Positions 40,489 to 40,578 of a stretch of 40,578 bases of DNA are shown here, one piece after another (within the stretch, counting starts at the first letter, position 1; the number at the start of each line of letters is the position of its first letter). The DNA is from DSOS01 sp035286585 (lineage in GTDB: Bacteria; Chloroflexota; Anaerolineae; Anaerolineales; UBA4823), in NCBI GenBank assembly GCA_035286585.1, contig DATEDC010000063.1:1-40578 (forward strand), in the 5' to 3' direction. Made by a program: the position numbers and the translations under genes. A model generated the notes under the pieces. It made no database searches, was not told the origin of the DNA, and saw only the letters and a program-made list of their open reading frames with translations.

Positions 40489-40517
40489 AGTTTAACATGG
40501 GAAGCCCCCTTTGTCAA
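40489..40517 (-). promoter_or_regulatory. Promoter of mtnA-kinase-ahcY
   Basis: TTGACA (40517-40512), exactly 17 bases, TAAACT (40494-40489). The predicted start is near 40482, giving a leader of about 54 bases. Upstream, at 40559-40576, is a 6-base-pair inverted repeat (AGAGAG/CTCTCT); I see nothing else between it and the window end. Confidence 0.7.
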
Positions 40518-40578
40518 AGGTGACCTATCGCCGGTATTCACTTAACCTATCAGCGATAAGAGAGCTCAATCTCTCTGA

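Noticed and set aside
40441..40578. A SAM or SAH riboswitch upstream of mtnA
   Set aside because: CTCTTATC on the minus strand recalls the first stem of SAM-I, but the GGAGGGA, GAA-CC and GGCAACC core segments are missing and the promoter lies between this piece and the gene.

Overview
The window reads as a bacterial chromosome segment, most consistent with Chloroflexota, class Anaerolineae. This is inferred from gene content: near-complete cofactor F420 genes with a stand-alone nitroreductase, an isopentenyl phosphate kinase beside mevalonate kinase, a topoisomerase I with an extra N-terminal zinc ribbon, NBR1-type Ig and Pro/Thr-rich envelope proteins, and frequent TTG starts with good ribosome binding sites. 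No 16S rRNA or other taxonomic marker is present. Coding density is high. No gene-free stretch exceeds 300 bases, and I see no tRNA, rRNA, insertion sequence, phage gene or CRISPR array.

Positions 1-13485 are one unbroken minus-strand run. It starts with a molybdenum hydroxylase pair (FAD subunit, then a fused [2Fe-2S]-molybdopterin subunit). NUDIX hydrolase, tyrosine phosphatase, SsnA-like amidohydrolase and an F420 block follow (npdG, cofE, nitroreductase, cofD, cofC, an LLM-type F420 oxidoreductase, a hotdog thioesterase). The run ends with a second molybdenum hydroxylase pair that leaves the window at base 1. It combines F420 synthesis, F420 reduction and use, and probable N-heterocycle or purine-type oxidation.

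Positions 13734-18264 are plus-strand: a DPPR-synthase-like UbiA prenyltransferase, mevalonate kinase and isopentenyl phosphate kinase (isoprenoid and polyprenyl-phosphate metabolism), then a dGTPase-like HD hydrolase and greA. greA has a terminator-like hairpin just before its start.

Positions 18349-26706 are minus-strand housekeeping. ffh-rpsP-khpA-rimM has a strong, apparently leaderless promoter. dprA-manC-topA follows, with a promoter in front of dprA that carries nested palindromes. An unrecognised two-helix membrane protein comes last. Positions 26855-37053 are plus-strand: degV; a small unknown protein coupled to an asymmetric heterodimeric ABC exporter; a secreted TolB-like propeller protein coupled to an M23 peptidase lipoprotein; recA with a candidate SOS operator; and an NBR1-Ig lipoprotein.

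Positions 37065-40578 are minus-strand: mtnA, a PfkB/adenosine-kinase-like gene and ahcY, a probable operon recycling the by-products of S-adenosylmethionine use. It is preceded by a consensus promoter and a short leader holding an intrinsic-terminator hairpin. The most noteworthy items are the F420/molybdenum-hydroxylase locus with its stand-alone nitroreductase, the operator-like palindromes at dprA, and the two terminator-containing leaders (greA, mtnA).
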